This document shows, in pieces, positions 34,465-45,367 of a stretch of DNA of 64,000 nt; position 1 is the first letter of the stretch, and the number at the start of each line of letters is the position of its first letter. The position numbers and the translations under genes are program-made. The notes under the pieces are model-generated. The model made no database searches. It worked only from the letters and a program-made list of their open reading frames with translations, and was not told the origin of the DNA. Where the stretch lies: contig JAPEUQ010000005.1 of NCBI GenBank assembly GCA_027946365.1, positions 930,001 to 994,000 on the forward strand, written 5' to 3'. The stretch is from Kalmusia sp. IMI 367209 (lineage: Eukaryota; Ascomycota; Dothideomycetes; Pleosporales; Didymosphaeriaceae).

Positions 34465-36375
34465 ATGGCTCGTCCCAAGCGTAAGTGTACTGCTGGCGCT
34501 CAGGAGCCTGGCAAGTGCGTCAAGGCACCAAAGCCCGCACTCAAGAAAGCGGAACTCTCTACTGGGATCTCTCCCGCCCTCTACAATGCCAATGGCTCGG
34601 GTGGAGCGGTCACAAACGAGCCTGCTGTGACTGAATCGTCTGCCCCTGAGCCAGTAGGCGGTCAAGCCTTAGAAGAGGATGACCCCATTACCTCACTTCC
34701 GTCAACGAAAACCGCAGACAACATTGCCCATGAATCCGGCCTCAAAGAGCAAGAGCACCCGATTCCGCAAGCATCGTCTAAAGAACCGTCAGAGAAGCCG
34801 TCAGGAAAAAAGTCAACCAAGAAGTCGACGAAAAGTTCCTCCAACAAACCGTCCCGAATATCGAAAAGAGTGGCCGAGGTTCCGCAGGCGAAAATGACGA
34901 CCGGGGGCGATAAAAATACTCTGGGTATTACTGCATGGAAGGAGCCGCCGGTGCTACCTGAGCGCCGCGACAAAAAGGATCAGGACCCAACAATTTCCGG
35001 GGCTATGGGTGATGGCCTGAGCAGGCCTGTAGAAAGAAACGTGAGGAGAAGGAGACACCCAGTCCCAAAAAACTGCCCTACTCCTTACGAAAAAGATACC
35101 CTTCTACCTTGGGAACAAGTTGCCGCGCGGGTCGGGTACTGGGAAGGGCTCTCTCATCTGCTCAGCGAAGGTCAAAATCTGAAAGGCACAGCGCCGGAAA
35201 AGTTGAAGCCCCTCCGCAGTTGCAGAGCAGAATGGAAGGCGTGTCTGCTTTTGTATCGAGAGCAAGCCAAGCAGCAAGCCAAGGAACAGATCTTAGAGGA
35301 GAAATATGGGAAGAAGCAAGGGGAAGCCGAGGAAATCGCACAAACTAATATGATTTACGATTTCATCACCCGAGTCAACGAATCGAACCCATCCGGACAT
35401 TTCCCTCCATCTTCGAAGCTGGAACACCTTGGACTAGACAGAGAGGAAGATCTAACGGAGACGCATAAGTCGCCCCTGGATGTAACTTCTGCAACGAAGC
35501 GATCAACTTCAGATAACAAGACCAAAGAGCAAGCGGAAGCACCCGCAAAGGCACAAAAGTCGTCCAAGCCTTCAAAACATTCTTCTTCGATACCAGTGGA
35601 ATTGACTCAAGCCTGCCCAGACCCAGCCTCGAGGGTCTCTGTAACTGTTACGACACGATCCTGTTCGAAGCGGAAACGCTACATTTTCGATGAATTGTCT
35701 GGAGACAAGCCAGCCAAAGCACAAAAGATCACCGAGCCGACCAGCTCTTTTTCTCCAGAGCAGAAACCTCAGGACCGTGATACCCTAGCGTCTATGGAGC
35801 CGCAGATGATCGAGCTGTCAAGTCCATCCTCATCGAAGCCGAACGGCGATGACGGCGAAATGTTGTTCGTGGAGGAAGCGGTAAAGACTCAAGAGAGTAC
35901 CGGAGCGACTGACTCTACGTCTATGAAGAGGAAAGTCCAGGATGTCACAAACTCGGTCGAGGAGCATCATGAAGCGCATACAGCCTTGCAGCTGACTCCT
36001 TCAACAAAGCGCAAGCTTGGAGATATCATTGATATCGCGCCTAGTGAGTGCGTACAGAAAAGGATCAAATTTGAGAACCCGCCTTCACCCCATCTAAAGG
36101 CTCAAGGAAAAGATCGACGTGTGTGCTATGAGCGGGCTGCGCGTATCATTGAGATAGATGAGAATTACGACGACGACGATGACACTGCGGATCCAAATTC
36201 TCAGGAGATGGAGCAGGCTATGTACGTTGAGCGGGCTGCACACGTGATTGAGGTAAGCTGAAATTAGGGTAACGATGGTTAGATAGAAATTGACAAGTCA
36301 TAGGATGAGATTGTATTCACACATGATTCACAGCAGTCGCCCAGACCGAAGCGGCTAGACACACCTGCCACATGA
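34465..36375 (+). CDS. Unknown Lys/Ser/Glu-rich, probably nuclear protein
   Basis: Not recognised. Exon 1 34465-36252 and exon 2 36304-36375, joined by a 51-bp GTAAGC intron with a TTGACA branch, give 619 aa; unspliced, the ORF stops at 36261. It starts MARPKRKCTAG, is rich in Lys, Ser, Glu and Pro, and holds several basic patches (RNVRRRRHP, SKRKRY) suited to nuclear import. One ordered-looking part lies at about residues 210-310 (LPWEQVAARVGYWEGLSHLL, RSCRAEWKACLLLYREQAKQ). Repeated short motifs occur (PAKAQK twice; YERAARIIEI and VERAAHVIEV near the C-terminus). It resembles lineage-specific fungal proteins. Confidence 0.6.
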
Positions 36376-36523
36376 TGACCCCTGCCCCCGGTTATACCTT
36401 CCCCGCAACCGTCATGCTAGTGAAGCACCACAGATCGCCACCACCACCGATCGCTACGACCTGACCACCCGCCCCCAATCGAGCCAAATTACCTCATGCG
36501 GCACGGCTTCCATAGAAAGCACG

Positions 36524-37312
36524 ATGCCACACAACCCGCAATACCTCAATACGGTGCTGAATTCCCAATCCACGACTTTCACGCCCACGCAACGCTCCCA
36601 ACAAGCGCGCGGCAAATCATACGCATCGAGCACGGCGGGCGAGCCCTACGAGGCGCGGCGGAAGCGCGAGCAAGCTGCTCAGATCCTGGCGAATCTTGAA
36701 CTGCTGGTTTGGCACTCGAATGCGAGGAATGAGGTGCGTTGTTTCTTATCTACATTGCATTTGCTTTTTGGCCTCCCTGGTCAAATGACCAAGTATTGCC
36801 TACATCACTCAGAGCATCAGTCTTGCAGTTGGCGTGGACTTGGACTCCCTACAATGCGTGTGGTCGAGTTGGTCTTGTGTCGCTGCTTGACGAGGCTGAT
36901 AGTATAGGTATATACTTCAGGGATTAACACCGCTTGGAATAGAGCGAGGGCCTTTTTCTGCATCCACATTTTAGGCTAGTTCCCGTTTTTGCGTAGTCAT
37001 CCACCCTGCACGTCAATACATGAGAGATTTGTACCACCCTATTCATTTCCTTTCCACGTTTCATTTGCAACATGGGTATTCTCGCATTCTCTGACCACCT
37101 CACAGAGCGTTGCGCAGACACGCCAACATTTCCAAAACATTATGCTCGGTCTATCGGACGAGGAAGTCGTATGGAAGGAAGAATACGAGGTGCCCCTCGA
37201 GCAGCGCGTGAAGAGGAAGGATGGCGGAGACGCAGCGCTAGAAGGAAGTCCCGCGCAGAGCGCGAGGAGTGTGAAAGGCAAGGAGAAGGAGATGGGGAAG
37301 AAGAGGGTGTAA
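36524..37312 (+). CDS. Small unknown protein
   Basis: Proposed two exons, 36524-36733 and 37106-37312, joined in phase 0 across a 372-bp intron (GTGCGT donor, CTGACC branch, CACAG acceptor), giving 138 aa. The first exon codes for a Thr/Gln/Ser-rich start then YEARRKREQAAQILANLELL, a charged helix. The second codes for TRQHFQNIMLGLSDEE, an acidic part and a Lys-rich C-terminus (KGKEKEMGKKRV). The continuous helix-like character across the join supports it; the long intron could hide another exon. No family recognised. Confidence 0.5.
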
Positions 37313-38371
37313 TGTCTTGGCGCCTGGTGACGGTTAGACGTGACGTCTCCAAAACATCCTCCTATCAGCCAGCTCCTGGCCATCCAGCCCCTCATCGAGG
37401 CGCTGGTATGAGACACCGAGCCGGTATGCGGAGGGTCCCTAATGGCTCAGTATTCCTTATCAAAAAGTTCATTGTCACATCGTTAGTATAGCGACACGGA
37501 AGCGTACGGCGTTCACGTAATGGAGGCAGATATCCCCAGTATATAGGTCCAATCATATTCTCGTTCCTCACTCCTACGGTCTGACTAATCGTGCCATTGC
37601 TTCAGGCCTCAATCTTTGGGAGAGGCATACTCACGTGATACGTTATTATGTAAGCTGATCAACCTCAACCCAGCGCGTGTACGAGGACATGCACCGGACA
37701 ACTCATGCATCACGATAGATATGAAGCTAAAACTACGCATAGGGTTTCACGGCACCTCTAAAAGCTTAGTTAGTCTATCGAAAGGTAAATATCTTGGAAT
37801 TTCGAAGAGCTGCTGGAAGCGCTGTCAGCGACGACGAGGTCGGAGACGGGGGAATGCGAAAACCGGATGCATCCAATAATCGAGAACGCCTGAGATGACA
37901 CGAAAGGTCCCAGGACATGAAATTTCGTCGTTGGGTGGTGACAAAGTCCTCTACTGGAGGCCGCACATGCTTGCGGCTCAAGCGACCCCAGCGTGCAGCA
38001 ATACTCTGGAAGTCGTGCGTCACCTTTTCTCTCGCTGTAAAATCGCTCCTACCGACCGTAGTGTGGCTGGAACAGTCGATTGGGGTTATATGCGTGTGTC
38101 TCCGGGGTCGGGTGCAGGCAGAGTAGGAGCCCTGACTGGCAGGGTGGGTGTCTTGGCACACCGCACCCCCCGACACTTAAGCTGCGCACGCCCACCCACC
38201 TCTTCCTCCCTCCTGCTCCCCATTCCCACTCGCAATCGAGCATCGCCCACAGCCACGTAACCGTCTCCAATCATTTCCAAAGTTCTTTTACGACAGGTTC
38301 AGACTCTTTGGCACTCACTTGCGCACAAGTCACGTTCCTGCTGCCACCACCTCACTACCGTGCTCTTCACC
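37313..38371. other. Intergenic, about 1 kb
   Basis: Several ORFs of 60-160 codons overlap in different frames around 37775-38560. None has a domain, and the one starting at 38080 overlaps the next gene out of frame. Taken as the promoter and leader of the 38372 gene. Confidence 0.4.
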
Positions 38372-38947
38372 ATGTCGCCGTCGCCCTCATCTCCGTGTCC
38401 ACTGCCAGTAACGTACCCTTTGTCAGCCAAGTATCCTTCGACGTATCGCCAAGTCGATTACTACAATGGGAAAAGCTTTCAAACAATCGAGTCTCGTCGA
38501 CGCATCCCCGTGACCTCGGTGACCGGATGCAGCTCACCAGCAACTCAGCCGATTCTTAACTTTTCCTCAACATCGAAGGTATGCCAAGCGACATCGTCTT
38601 CGATGACCTTAGAGGTTTCGTCTCCGGCTTCCGATCTTCGCTTGGCTTCATCACCCCAACGACCCAAGCGCGACCGTCACGTGATGCCAAGATCATCTGC
38701 AAAGTCGAAAGCCCAAGTAGTCATCGTCCAGGGATCTGTCTCTACCAGGCATCATAAGCAAGATGTGATGCCTCATTCTCTTGAAATAGGCCTATCGACT
38801 CCCCCACCGACACCAAAGATCGAACGTCTTGCAACACCAGAGTTGGATGATCTGGATGAAAGACTCTTTTGCGATTGCTGCACTGGATATCCGGTCGTGA
38901 AGTATTGTGCGGCATGCGGCTGCGAAATCAAGAGCAGGAGGCAATAG
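38372..38947 (+). CDS. Unknown protein with C-terminal CxxC pairs
   Basis: Single-exon ORF of 191 aa from the ATG in MSPSPSSPCPLP. Mostly Ser/Pro/Thr-rich and likely disordered. The C-terminus ends with CDCC and, 10 residues later, CAACGCEI, arranged like a small zinc ribbon, then a basic tail (KSRRQ). A Pro-directed segment (STPPPTPKIERLATPELDD) precedes it. Not recognised. Confidence 0.5.
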   Translation: MSPSPSSPCPLPVTYPLSAKYPSTYRQVDYYNGKSFQTIESRRRIPVTSVTGCSSPATQPILNFSSTSKVCQATSSSMTLEVSSPASDLRLASSPQRPKRDRHVMPRSSAKSKAQVVIVQGSVSTRHHKQDVMPHSLEIGLSTPPPTPKIERLATPELDDLDERLFCDCCTGYPVVKYCAACGCEIKSRRQ

Positions 38948-39299
38948 TTATGCGTTTCCTTGATTTCTTTTCGATTTTTTTTTCACGCTCTTGAAATTTA
39001 CTTGCTTCCCTCTTGTCTGGACGCATAAACGTGTTGGGATTCCTTGGAAACGTCGGTCTTTATGTATGATAGCGCTATTTTTGAATTTCGTCTGTCGTTA
39101 GGAAAGACTCTGGGTATCGGCGTTGGCTCCTTCTTTAGGGAAAACTTCCACGACTACAAACTAAGTCTGGGCTTGGTTTCAGGAAGTTTTTCGATGACCG
39201 TTGTAATGTATGTCGTTCCTTGGCACATACCCTGATTAAGGATGGCACACCACCTGATGCAAGTGAAGTGCTCTGGAGCTAAAATACCTGGAATCGGGC
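38948..39299. other. Intergenic between convergent genes
   Basis: Contains a T-rich stretch just after the 38372 gene (about 38960-38995). No gene seen. Confidence 0.4.
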
Positions 39300-39908
39300 C
39301 TACTCTTGCGGCCGTTCGCTCTCCACAACGAAATATTTCCCTTGCCTTCGTTGTGCCGACCCAAGCACGTCCCAGCTCTCCACATGCGAAGCATCTACAG
39401 GGGTCGTATCCCTCTGTATGCGCTTATAGTGCTTTCCTATAACCTTCTCCTTCACAAGGGCATCCTTCAGCGTCTCCAACGTAACTGTTTGTTCCTGTTC
39501 TGCAGCCGCAGTCTCATCCCTTATGGCCCTCAACGGTTTCACACCTGTTGTAACAACCTGTTGTATTTTTCCCACAAAGTGAAGCTGGCTGGAGAGGGTC
39601 GATAGCATCTTCTCTTCCTCTTGTTGAGAGTTTGGGACTGGGAGGGCAGAGAGACGAAGGAGATGGCGTAATTGCTGTGGAGTAACTTTCGGTGCGTCCG
39701 GTGTTTTCTTCGTGGGAGGAAGGAGCGACTCGACGGACCAGGTGGGCTTGGAGAGGAGCGCTTCGAATTCATCGGTGTTCATCAACGCGCTGCGGTTCTT
39801 AGCATCTTGCGATTGCGTGAGTCTCGCTGAGGTATGTATAGCAGCTGCTCGGTGCTGCACCTGTCGTAGTATGCATTCAGAGCAAAGAAAAGCGCGCCGC
39901 AGAGCCAT
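39300..39908 (-). CDS. gta3: Mitochondrial Glu-tRNA(Gln) amidotransferase, GatC-type subunit
   Basis: Small subunit of the mitochondrial GatCAB-type enzyme that converts Glu-tRNA(Gln) to Gln-tRNA(Gln). Single exon, 202 aa. It begins with a short presequence (MALRRAFLCSECILRQVQ). The GatC block occupies about residues 75-135: LRHLLRLSALPVPNSQQEEE, MLSTLSSQLHFVGKIQQV and GVKPLRAIRDET. This matches the fungal GatC/Gta3 group, longer than bacterial GatC because of the C-terminal extension (HYKRIQRD ... GKYFVVE). Divergent from SEC17 with 324 bp between. Confidence 0.85.
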   Translation of the reverse strand: MALRRAFLCSECILRQVQHRAAAIHTSARLTQSQDAKNRSALMNTDEFEALLSKPTWSVESLLPPTKKTPDAPKVTPQQLRHLLRLSALPVPNSQQEEEKMLSTLSSQLHFVGKIQQVVTTGVKPLRAIRDETAAAEQEQTVTLETLKDALVKEKVIGKHYKRIQRDTTPVDASHVESWDVLGSAQRRQGKYFVVESERPQE

Positions 39909-40232
39909 TAGACACTATTGCATCCAACGGAAACCTAATTTGAGACAAGATATTGTGAAGGACAAGAAGGACGGGCTTGAATGCTCAACAGCGAAGGTAT
40001 GAAGTCGAGCATCCGCTTTCCCCAATCGAGCTACCCTGCCGAAGATTCACCGCAGCGGGCAGGCTGCCCGCCGCACGGACCCTACAGAGCGTCATCTTCG
40101 ACCTGATGCGACAGCCACCTGTCTCTATCACACTACATTCCCCAGTGCCTAATTCCGAAAAACCACCATATCTCACCTTTATTTATTGACAGTAACTTGG
40201 ACAACCCAAGGGACCATCAGAAATCGCTCAAT
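39909..40232. promoter_or_regulatory. Divergent promoter of gta3 and SEC17
   Basis: 324 bp between two start codons, so it serves both genes. No obvious motif claimed. Confidence 0.5.
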
Positions 40233-41507
40233 ATGGCCGGTGACCCGAGAGCGCTGCTTCGACAGGTGGGGGAGCTCTGAAACACAGCCACAAAGCCAGG
40301 TATAGGACTGATATTTAGATTAGGCAGACCAAAGCCTCTCGAAGGCTGGCGGAGGATTTAGTTTCTTTGGCGGGCGGCAAGAGAAGTGTACGAGGAATCC
40401 TAGGGTGTAAGAGCCGGACAAGGCTTACTTGAGTGATAGATGAGGCAGCAGCCGATCAGTTCATCGCAGCGGCGAATGCGTTTCGAATGCAGAAGATGGG
40501 TAAGAAGAGACCAGATAATCTTCAGCTGATATCTATACGAGCGAGACTCGGGAATGTGAACCAAATACTAATACGCGTTCAGGCAAGGAGGCCGGTGAAG
40601 CATTCGAGAAAGCAGCACAAGTGCAGAAGCAGCATCTGAATGAACCCGACGATGAAGCAAACACATTGACCGAGGCCTTCAGTACGCATCCTCCTCCCAT
40701 CCAACGAGATCACGTGAGACTAACCAGAACAGAGGCGTATCGGAAAGACGACCCTGAAGCAGCTGCGCGGTGTCTAGACCGAGCCATCGCACACTACTGC
40801 AGCAAAGGCAACTTCCGCCGCGCAGCAACGCACAAGCAGAACCTCGCTGAGCTCTTCGAGGTCGAGCTAGGCGACAATGCGCGCGCAGCTGCCGCTTATG
40901 AAGAGGCTGCTGGTTGGTACGAGAGTGTATGTCACTCCCTTCCGCTCCTGGATCCCCACAGAATCCCTCGTGCTGACATCGATTATAGGATAATGCCGAA
41001 GTATTTCAACCCATTTCTTTTGCCATTTCTCCCCTTTCCCTTTCCCTTTCCCTCCATCATAGATCTAACAACCCACCCCCTACACAGGCCCTCGCCAACA
41101 AACTCTGGCTTAAAACCGCCGACCTGGTCGCCCTTGAAGGCAAAGACTACTACCACGCCATCTCCCTCTACGAGAAGGTTGCAAAGTCCTCCATTAACAA
41201 CAATCTCATGCGCTGGTCCGTCAAAGAGTACTTGCTCAAAGCGGGCATCTGCAACCTATGCACTAACGATGAGGTCGGTGCCGCCGCCGCGCTGGACCGG
41301 TACCGCGATCTTGACCCAAGCTTTATCCAACAGAGAGAGCATCAGTTGCTGGTGGATTTGTTGCAGGCAGTCAAGGATGGCGACCAGGAGGTGTTTGCTG
41401 ACAAGCTGTTTCAGTATGATCAGTTGAGTAAGTTGGATAAATGGAAGACGACGTTGCTTCTGCGGATCAAGAGCGCCATTGAGAGTAAGGAGGAGGACTT
41501 TTCTTAG
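40233..41507 (+). CDS. sec17: Alpha-SNAP (Sec17)
   Basis: Adaptor that loads NSF/Sec18 onto SNARE complexes for disassembly after membrane fusion. Seven exons: 40233-40265, 40324-40387, 40440-40499, 40583-40681, 40733-40926, 40989-41000 and 41088-41507, giving 293 aa, the family length. Exon 6 is a 12-bp microexon coding only DNAE, in phase 0. Landmarks: MAGDPRALLRQADQSLSKAG, GGFSFFGGRQEKYE, AANAFRMQK, NEPDDEANTLTEAFKAYRK, GNFRRAATHKQNLAE, KSSINNNLMRWSVKEYLLKA and the C-terminal LSKLDKWKTTLLLRIKS used to activate the ATPase. Intron 3 has a perfect TACTAAT branch. Confidence 0.96.
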
Positions 41508-41727
41508 GCCTGTTGTTCAATAAGGACGCAGGGAGGTACAAGTGGCTATCGGCATGCACCATGGCGGACTGATCTGATTCACTGAAGCAGCAAGCTCGAC
41601 GATGGTAGTGCAATGACAGGCGTTTGCGCGTAGACTTCAATTTCTATCTATACCTTATGTTATGACTTATGATCCAGCTATACGCTCCATTGCCCATGTG
41701 TATGCTCCTTAATCGATTCGTTCGAGC

Positions 41728-43899
41728 CTATGCCTTCTTATCCACCTCATCCGCCTCCTTTGCCCTTTTCTCCAACGCCAGCATCTTCTCTGCTTCGGTT
41801 TTTTCCTCCCTTCCACTTCCCCAGAGCGTTCCCACGTTCATCTTCTCCATCGCCCAATTCATCATACTCGCCTCGTTCTTCTTCTCCACTTCCTTCTCCA
41901 ACTGTGCCTTCTCCTCGTCCTCGTCCCTGACCTTTCCCTCTTTCTCCTCCCGCGCTTTCTTCTCCATCGCCTCGACAGCCCGCATCTCGCTCTCCTCCTG
42001 CTCGACCTCTGCGATGTCAATGTCCTCGAAACCAATCTTCTTCAGAATACTGCCGGTGAGGTAGCGATACTGCAGATGCCCGCTTACCATCTCCGAGACG
42101 TCGACATTCTGCACACCATGGATGCCGAGGACGGGCTGCAGACCCGCAACGCCAAGCTGGATACTGGAAGTGCGGTACAGAAACGCCAGAATGTAATCGT
42201 TCGTCGAAAAGACATTGACGACGCGGCCGCTCACCACGCTGCGTATGCTTCGCCAGTCTTCTGCGTCAGAGGGGCAGGGGGAGCCGAGAAGAACGACGTT
42301 CTCGACGAGGCCGAAGGCTTTGCGCTGAGCAAGAGTCTGCAAGCATGAGAAGATGAGGCGGGCGCCGAGGGAATAGCCGATAAGCGTTAGAGGACGTTCA
42401 CCTTGGGCCTTGTTGATGAGGGCATCAGCGAGCACGGCACCTGCCTTGTCGGCACGATACTTGGCCACTGAGAACGGGTTGTCCAAAATAGATGATATCT
42501 TCAGCAGTCCAAGCGGCCACAGACCAGCGGCGAGGGCACCGAAGACTGTCCGCTTGATGATCTGTCCTTTCGCGTACGACCATGCTGCGCTCTTAACGAA
42601 GCTGTCCATGGAGTTTCCAAGCTTGAGCAGGGACTCAAGTTCCCAGCGCAGCGCGAAGCCTTCGATGCTAGGGTCCATGTAGCGCCAAGGGACTACGACT
42701 TCTTCTTTGCTGGTCAGCCAGCCTGAGATAGCGATGGCGACGCGCAGACGGCGGAACTCTTTGTCGAGTTTTCGGGGACGATGGAAGTTATGAATAGGTA
42801 TGAAGCCGAAGTCTTCCACCTCCCTTGCATAGTCATCCATGGCTTTACTCGTCATCTTGGCTCCGTATGCACCGAAGAGGCCGCCGACAAGGACGGACGA
42901 GGATGCGAGTGTACCCAGATACCCCGCTGCTGCTGTGGCTCCAAGGCCCAGACCTCCCATCACGGATCCTATACCGGCGGCGAGGAGCGGCGCTGCAAGA
43001 CCGCCTGTGACGCCGATGAGGGCTGCGCCTGCGACACCTGCGAGGCCGACTTTCCATTTACGACTTGTGCTGGAGGACTCCGCTGCCTTCTTTGTTTCGG
43101 CGTCGGCATTGAGCTGCTTCGCGGCTGCTTCAAGGAGGCCGCGCGCAACGGTCTCCTCATCGTTCTTCAGGATGGATAATTTGAGGTGGAGCGAGCTTGT
43201 GAGGTAAAGCAGCAGGACGCGTGAATGTGCCGAGTATGTCTCTAGGCTGAGCAGAACCAGTACAAGCGAATGCAGTACCAGCTGTCTCTTATCTTGGTCC
43301 AACTGCGTCAACACCGATTCAACAGGCGGGTACAATTCCTTGAACACCACGTCCTCATCTTCCCCCTGATCGTCGATGCTGCTGAGGCTCTTCATCCCAG
43401 TATCTGACCGCTTGACCGACCGCTCAACATCATGCTCCTTCACCTTCTTACTCTGGGCCTTCGCCTCCTCCCTCGAGTTCACCACTTCCCCGACCCGCCC
43501 GACTACCCTACCCCTCCACTCATCGAAGTACTTCAGCATCTCCTGCTTCAGCTCCTGCGATTCTGGCTTGGCAAGCTCCTTTCTTGCATCTTCCTGCCTC
43601 TTCTCCCTCTCTTTCTTGAGCTTATCTTCCTTCTCGACATCCACTTTGTCGATGCCCGTTGGCGCAGCGGCGAGTGCAGCTTCTTCCGACTTAGCGGGCT
43701 TTGTATCGAGAGGTGTTTCCTCAGGGGTGAAAGTATCAAGGAGTGATTTGCGCATCGTCGCTGTTATGGTAGCGATCAGGAATGTGAGGTCAGCGCATTG
43801 GTCCGCTGTGAGAAGCGTTGTAAGAGAGGTATCATGGGATTCGGACTGCGCAGCTGATTTCGAGTGCCCAAAGGGCAGCTTGCTTGCGAAGCCTTCCAT
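41728..43899 (-). CDS. DUF726 (TMCO4/Mil1-type) alpha/beta-hydrolase-like protein
   Basis: Single exon, 723 aa. N-terminal 200 residues are charged and coiled-coil-like. A Gly/Ala-rich hydrophobic hairpin at about 280-345 suggests membrane insertion. The DUF726 part follows with RRLRVAIAISGWLTSKEEVV, then an alpha/beta-hydrolase nucleophile elbow GYSLGA (residues 508-513) and a candidate catalytic His in VSGHLQYRY (about 608). The last 100 residues are a Lys/Glu-rich coiled coil. Known relatives include yeast YFL034W (Mil1), which is linked to membrane trafficking; the substrate is unknown. The 3' end lies 220 bp from the convergent SEC17 stop. Confidence 0.85.
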   Translation of the reverse strand: MEGFASKLPFGHSKSAAQSESHDTSLTTLLTADQCADLTFLIATITATMRKSLLDTFTPEETPLDTKPAKSEEAALAAAPTGIDKVDVEKEDKLKKEREKRQEDARKELAKPESQELKQEMLKYFDEWRGRVVGRVGEVVNSREEAKAQSKKVKEHDVERSVKRSDTGMKSLSSIDDQGEDEDVVFKELYPPVESVLTQLDQDKRQLVLHSLVLVLLSLETYSAHSRVLLLYLTSSLHLKLSILKNDEETVARGLLEAAAKQLNADAETKKAAESSSTSRKWKVGLAGVAGAALIGVTGGLAAPLLAAGIGSVMGGLGLGATAAAGYLGTLASSSVLVGGLFGAYGAKMTSKAMDDYAREVEDFGFIPIHNFHRPRKLDKEFRRLRVAIAISGWLTSKEEVVVPWRYMDPSIEGFALRWELESLLKLGNSMDSFVKSAAWSYAKGQIIKRTVFGALAAGLWPLGLLKISSILDNPFSVAKYRADKAGAVLADALINKAQGERPLTLIGYSLGARLIFSCLQTLAQRKAFGLVENVVLLGSPCPSDAEDWRSIRSVVSGRVVNVFSTNDYILAFLYRTSSIQLGVAGLQPVLGIHGVQNVDVSEMVSGHLQYRYLTGSILKKIGFEDIDIAEVEQEESEMRAVEAMEKKAREEKEGKVRDEDEEKAQLEKEVEKKNEASMMNWAMEKMNVGTLWGSGREEKTEAEKMLALEKRAKEADEVDKKA

Positions 43900-44122
43900 G
43901 TTGATCGAAATGAGGAGGGTTATCTCCTATGAAGCGTTAAGAGTGTTCTGTGCAAGGGCGTCGTTGTGATGTTGATGTGTTGCCGGGATGACGTCGTAGC
44001 GGGGCGATCCCTTGTCAGCCCTACGTGACTACGCTAAGAAGGGCAAGTAGCACATGCAGCCATGAACTGGACAAGCAGCGAGCATCCTGAGATGTCAATT
44101 CCATGATATTGATTCTTGACTA

Positions 44123-45367
44123 TCATCCGCCTGCCCTTCCTAGTGGCGTTGGGTTTCTGCCACCTGCGGGGAAATTCCTAGCGCTCAGAAAGACACCCTT
44201 TACTGCTCGTATATCATTCTTGAGCACCTCTATCTGATCATCTTTCCCATCTTTGGTCTTGGGCAGACCATACGTTCCACCGTAGAAGCCTCCCGAGCCT
44301 GAATAGTATTGGTTTTGGTAGCTCATGTCACTTAAGTACGTATTGAGGTTCGATAATTGCGTTTTCAAAGAATCGACCGATGCGGTGTCATTGGACCGTG
44401 TCGACTGTAGTTCGCGGAGATGGGATGTCAAGATCTTGAGTCGGTTTTCGTGGCCCTTGACCACACCTTCGTCTTCCTCCGCATTTGATGATGTCGACGG
44501 TGTCCGTGAGAGTGTGGGTGTTGTTTGTGTGCCAAAATCTCGATGATACAATTCTGTCGGATCTGAGTCGGCCTCTGAGATGTCGTCTACGACGTCAGAT
44601 GCCTTTGCCTTTGCCTTTGTCGCGGGGTCAACGGATGCTGTATCTCGCAAGCGCTCATTGAGCTTGTCGAGCTGGCCTTGTGCGTGGGTTGCAAAGTCAT
44701 GCCGCGACTCGGTGAGATTCTGGGTCATGGGCCCTATTATGAAGTTGGATAGTCCGTAGATGGTCGCAGCAAGACCCCCGGTTATGTATGCCGTATTCAG
44801 CAGGCGGCGCGTGGTGATGAGTGGGGGCTGTTGTGCAGGCTGTGCGAGGAACTCGGGGTATGTGACAATGGGTGGGATGTCGCGGGGTTGCGACTGCGGT
44901 ACAGCTGCTTGGGCGGATTTTGAGGGAGTCTGTGCCCATTTAGCTTGATTCCAGATGTGGTGGAAGGGAGTGTAGGTACTGACTGAAGACCATGCTCGTT
45001 CGCCGAGGTCGGTGATATCTAGAGATGCATCATCTCCAGTCGTGGTTGACAGCAGCTTCTCGATGTCCTCTGCCGCAACGCCCTTGGACTTTAGGAATTC
45101 GACCTTCTTCTCGCGCGGCGCATCGCGAATGGTGGCATCTTCGAGGAACCTGCGCGCCTGATCGAGCAGCGGCGCACTATGCGACCCTGACCCTGACTCT
45201 GGCTCTGGCTCTGGCTCCGACGTTGGTGCCTCTTCCGCCGTGGACTCTTCCGCACGTGGAGCTGGACTGCTCTCCGGCTGCTGTTCCGATGACGGCTGCG
45301 CTTCTGGGGCTGGCGAGGGGTTGGCTTGGACGCGCTGCCACGACGGAATGCTAGGCTTGTTTGACAT
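44123..45367 (-). CDS. pex14: Pex14-family peroxin (Pex14/Pex33 type)
   Basis: Docking component of the peroxisomal matrix protein import machinery. Single exon, 414 aa, starting MSNKPSIPSWQRVQ; an in-frame upstream extension lies in the leader. After a disordered acidic N-terminus, residues 66-107 form the Pex14 N-domain (LLDQARRFLEDATIRDAPRE, KKVEFLKSKG) that binds Pex5. A hydrophobic span near 205-230 (AYITGGLAATIYGLSNFIIG) precedes a long coiled coil (SLTESRHDF-like, then KLNERLRD and KILTSHLRELQ). Filamentous fungi have both Pex14 and the Pex14/17 fusion-like Pex33; the layout here fits either, and I cannot choose without a search. Confidence 0.8.
   Translation of the reverse strand: MSNKPSIPSWQRVQANPSPAPEAQPSSEQQPESSPAPRAEESTAEEAPTSEPEPEPESGSGSHSAPLLDQARRFLEDATIRDAPREKKVEFLKSKGVAAEDIEKLLSTTTGDDASLDITDLGERAWSSVSTYTPFHHIWNQAKWAQTPSKSAQAAVPQSQPRDIPPIVTYPEFLAQPAQQPPLITTRRLLNTAYITGGLAATIYGLSNFIIGPMTQNLTESRHDFATHAQGQLDKLNERLRDTASVDPATKAKAKASDVVDDISEADSDPTELYHRDFGTQTTPTLSRTPSTSSNAEEDEGVVKGHENRLKILTSHLRELQSTRSNDTASVDSLKTQLSNLNTYLSDMSYQNQYYSGSGGFYGGTYGLPKTKDGKDDQIEVLKNDIRAVKGVFLSARNFPAGGRNPTPLGRAGG

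Noticed and set aside
38080..38559. 159-codon + ORF overlapping the 38372 gene
   Set aside because: Out of frame with the better ORF carrying the CxxC pairs; no domain.
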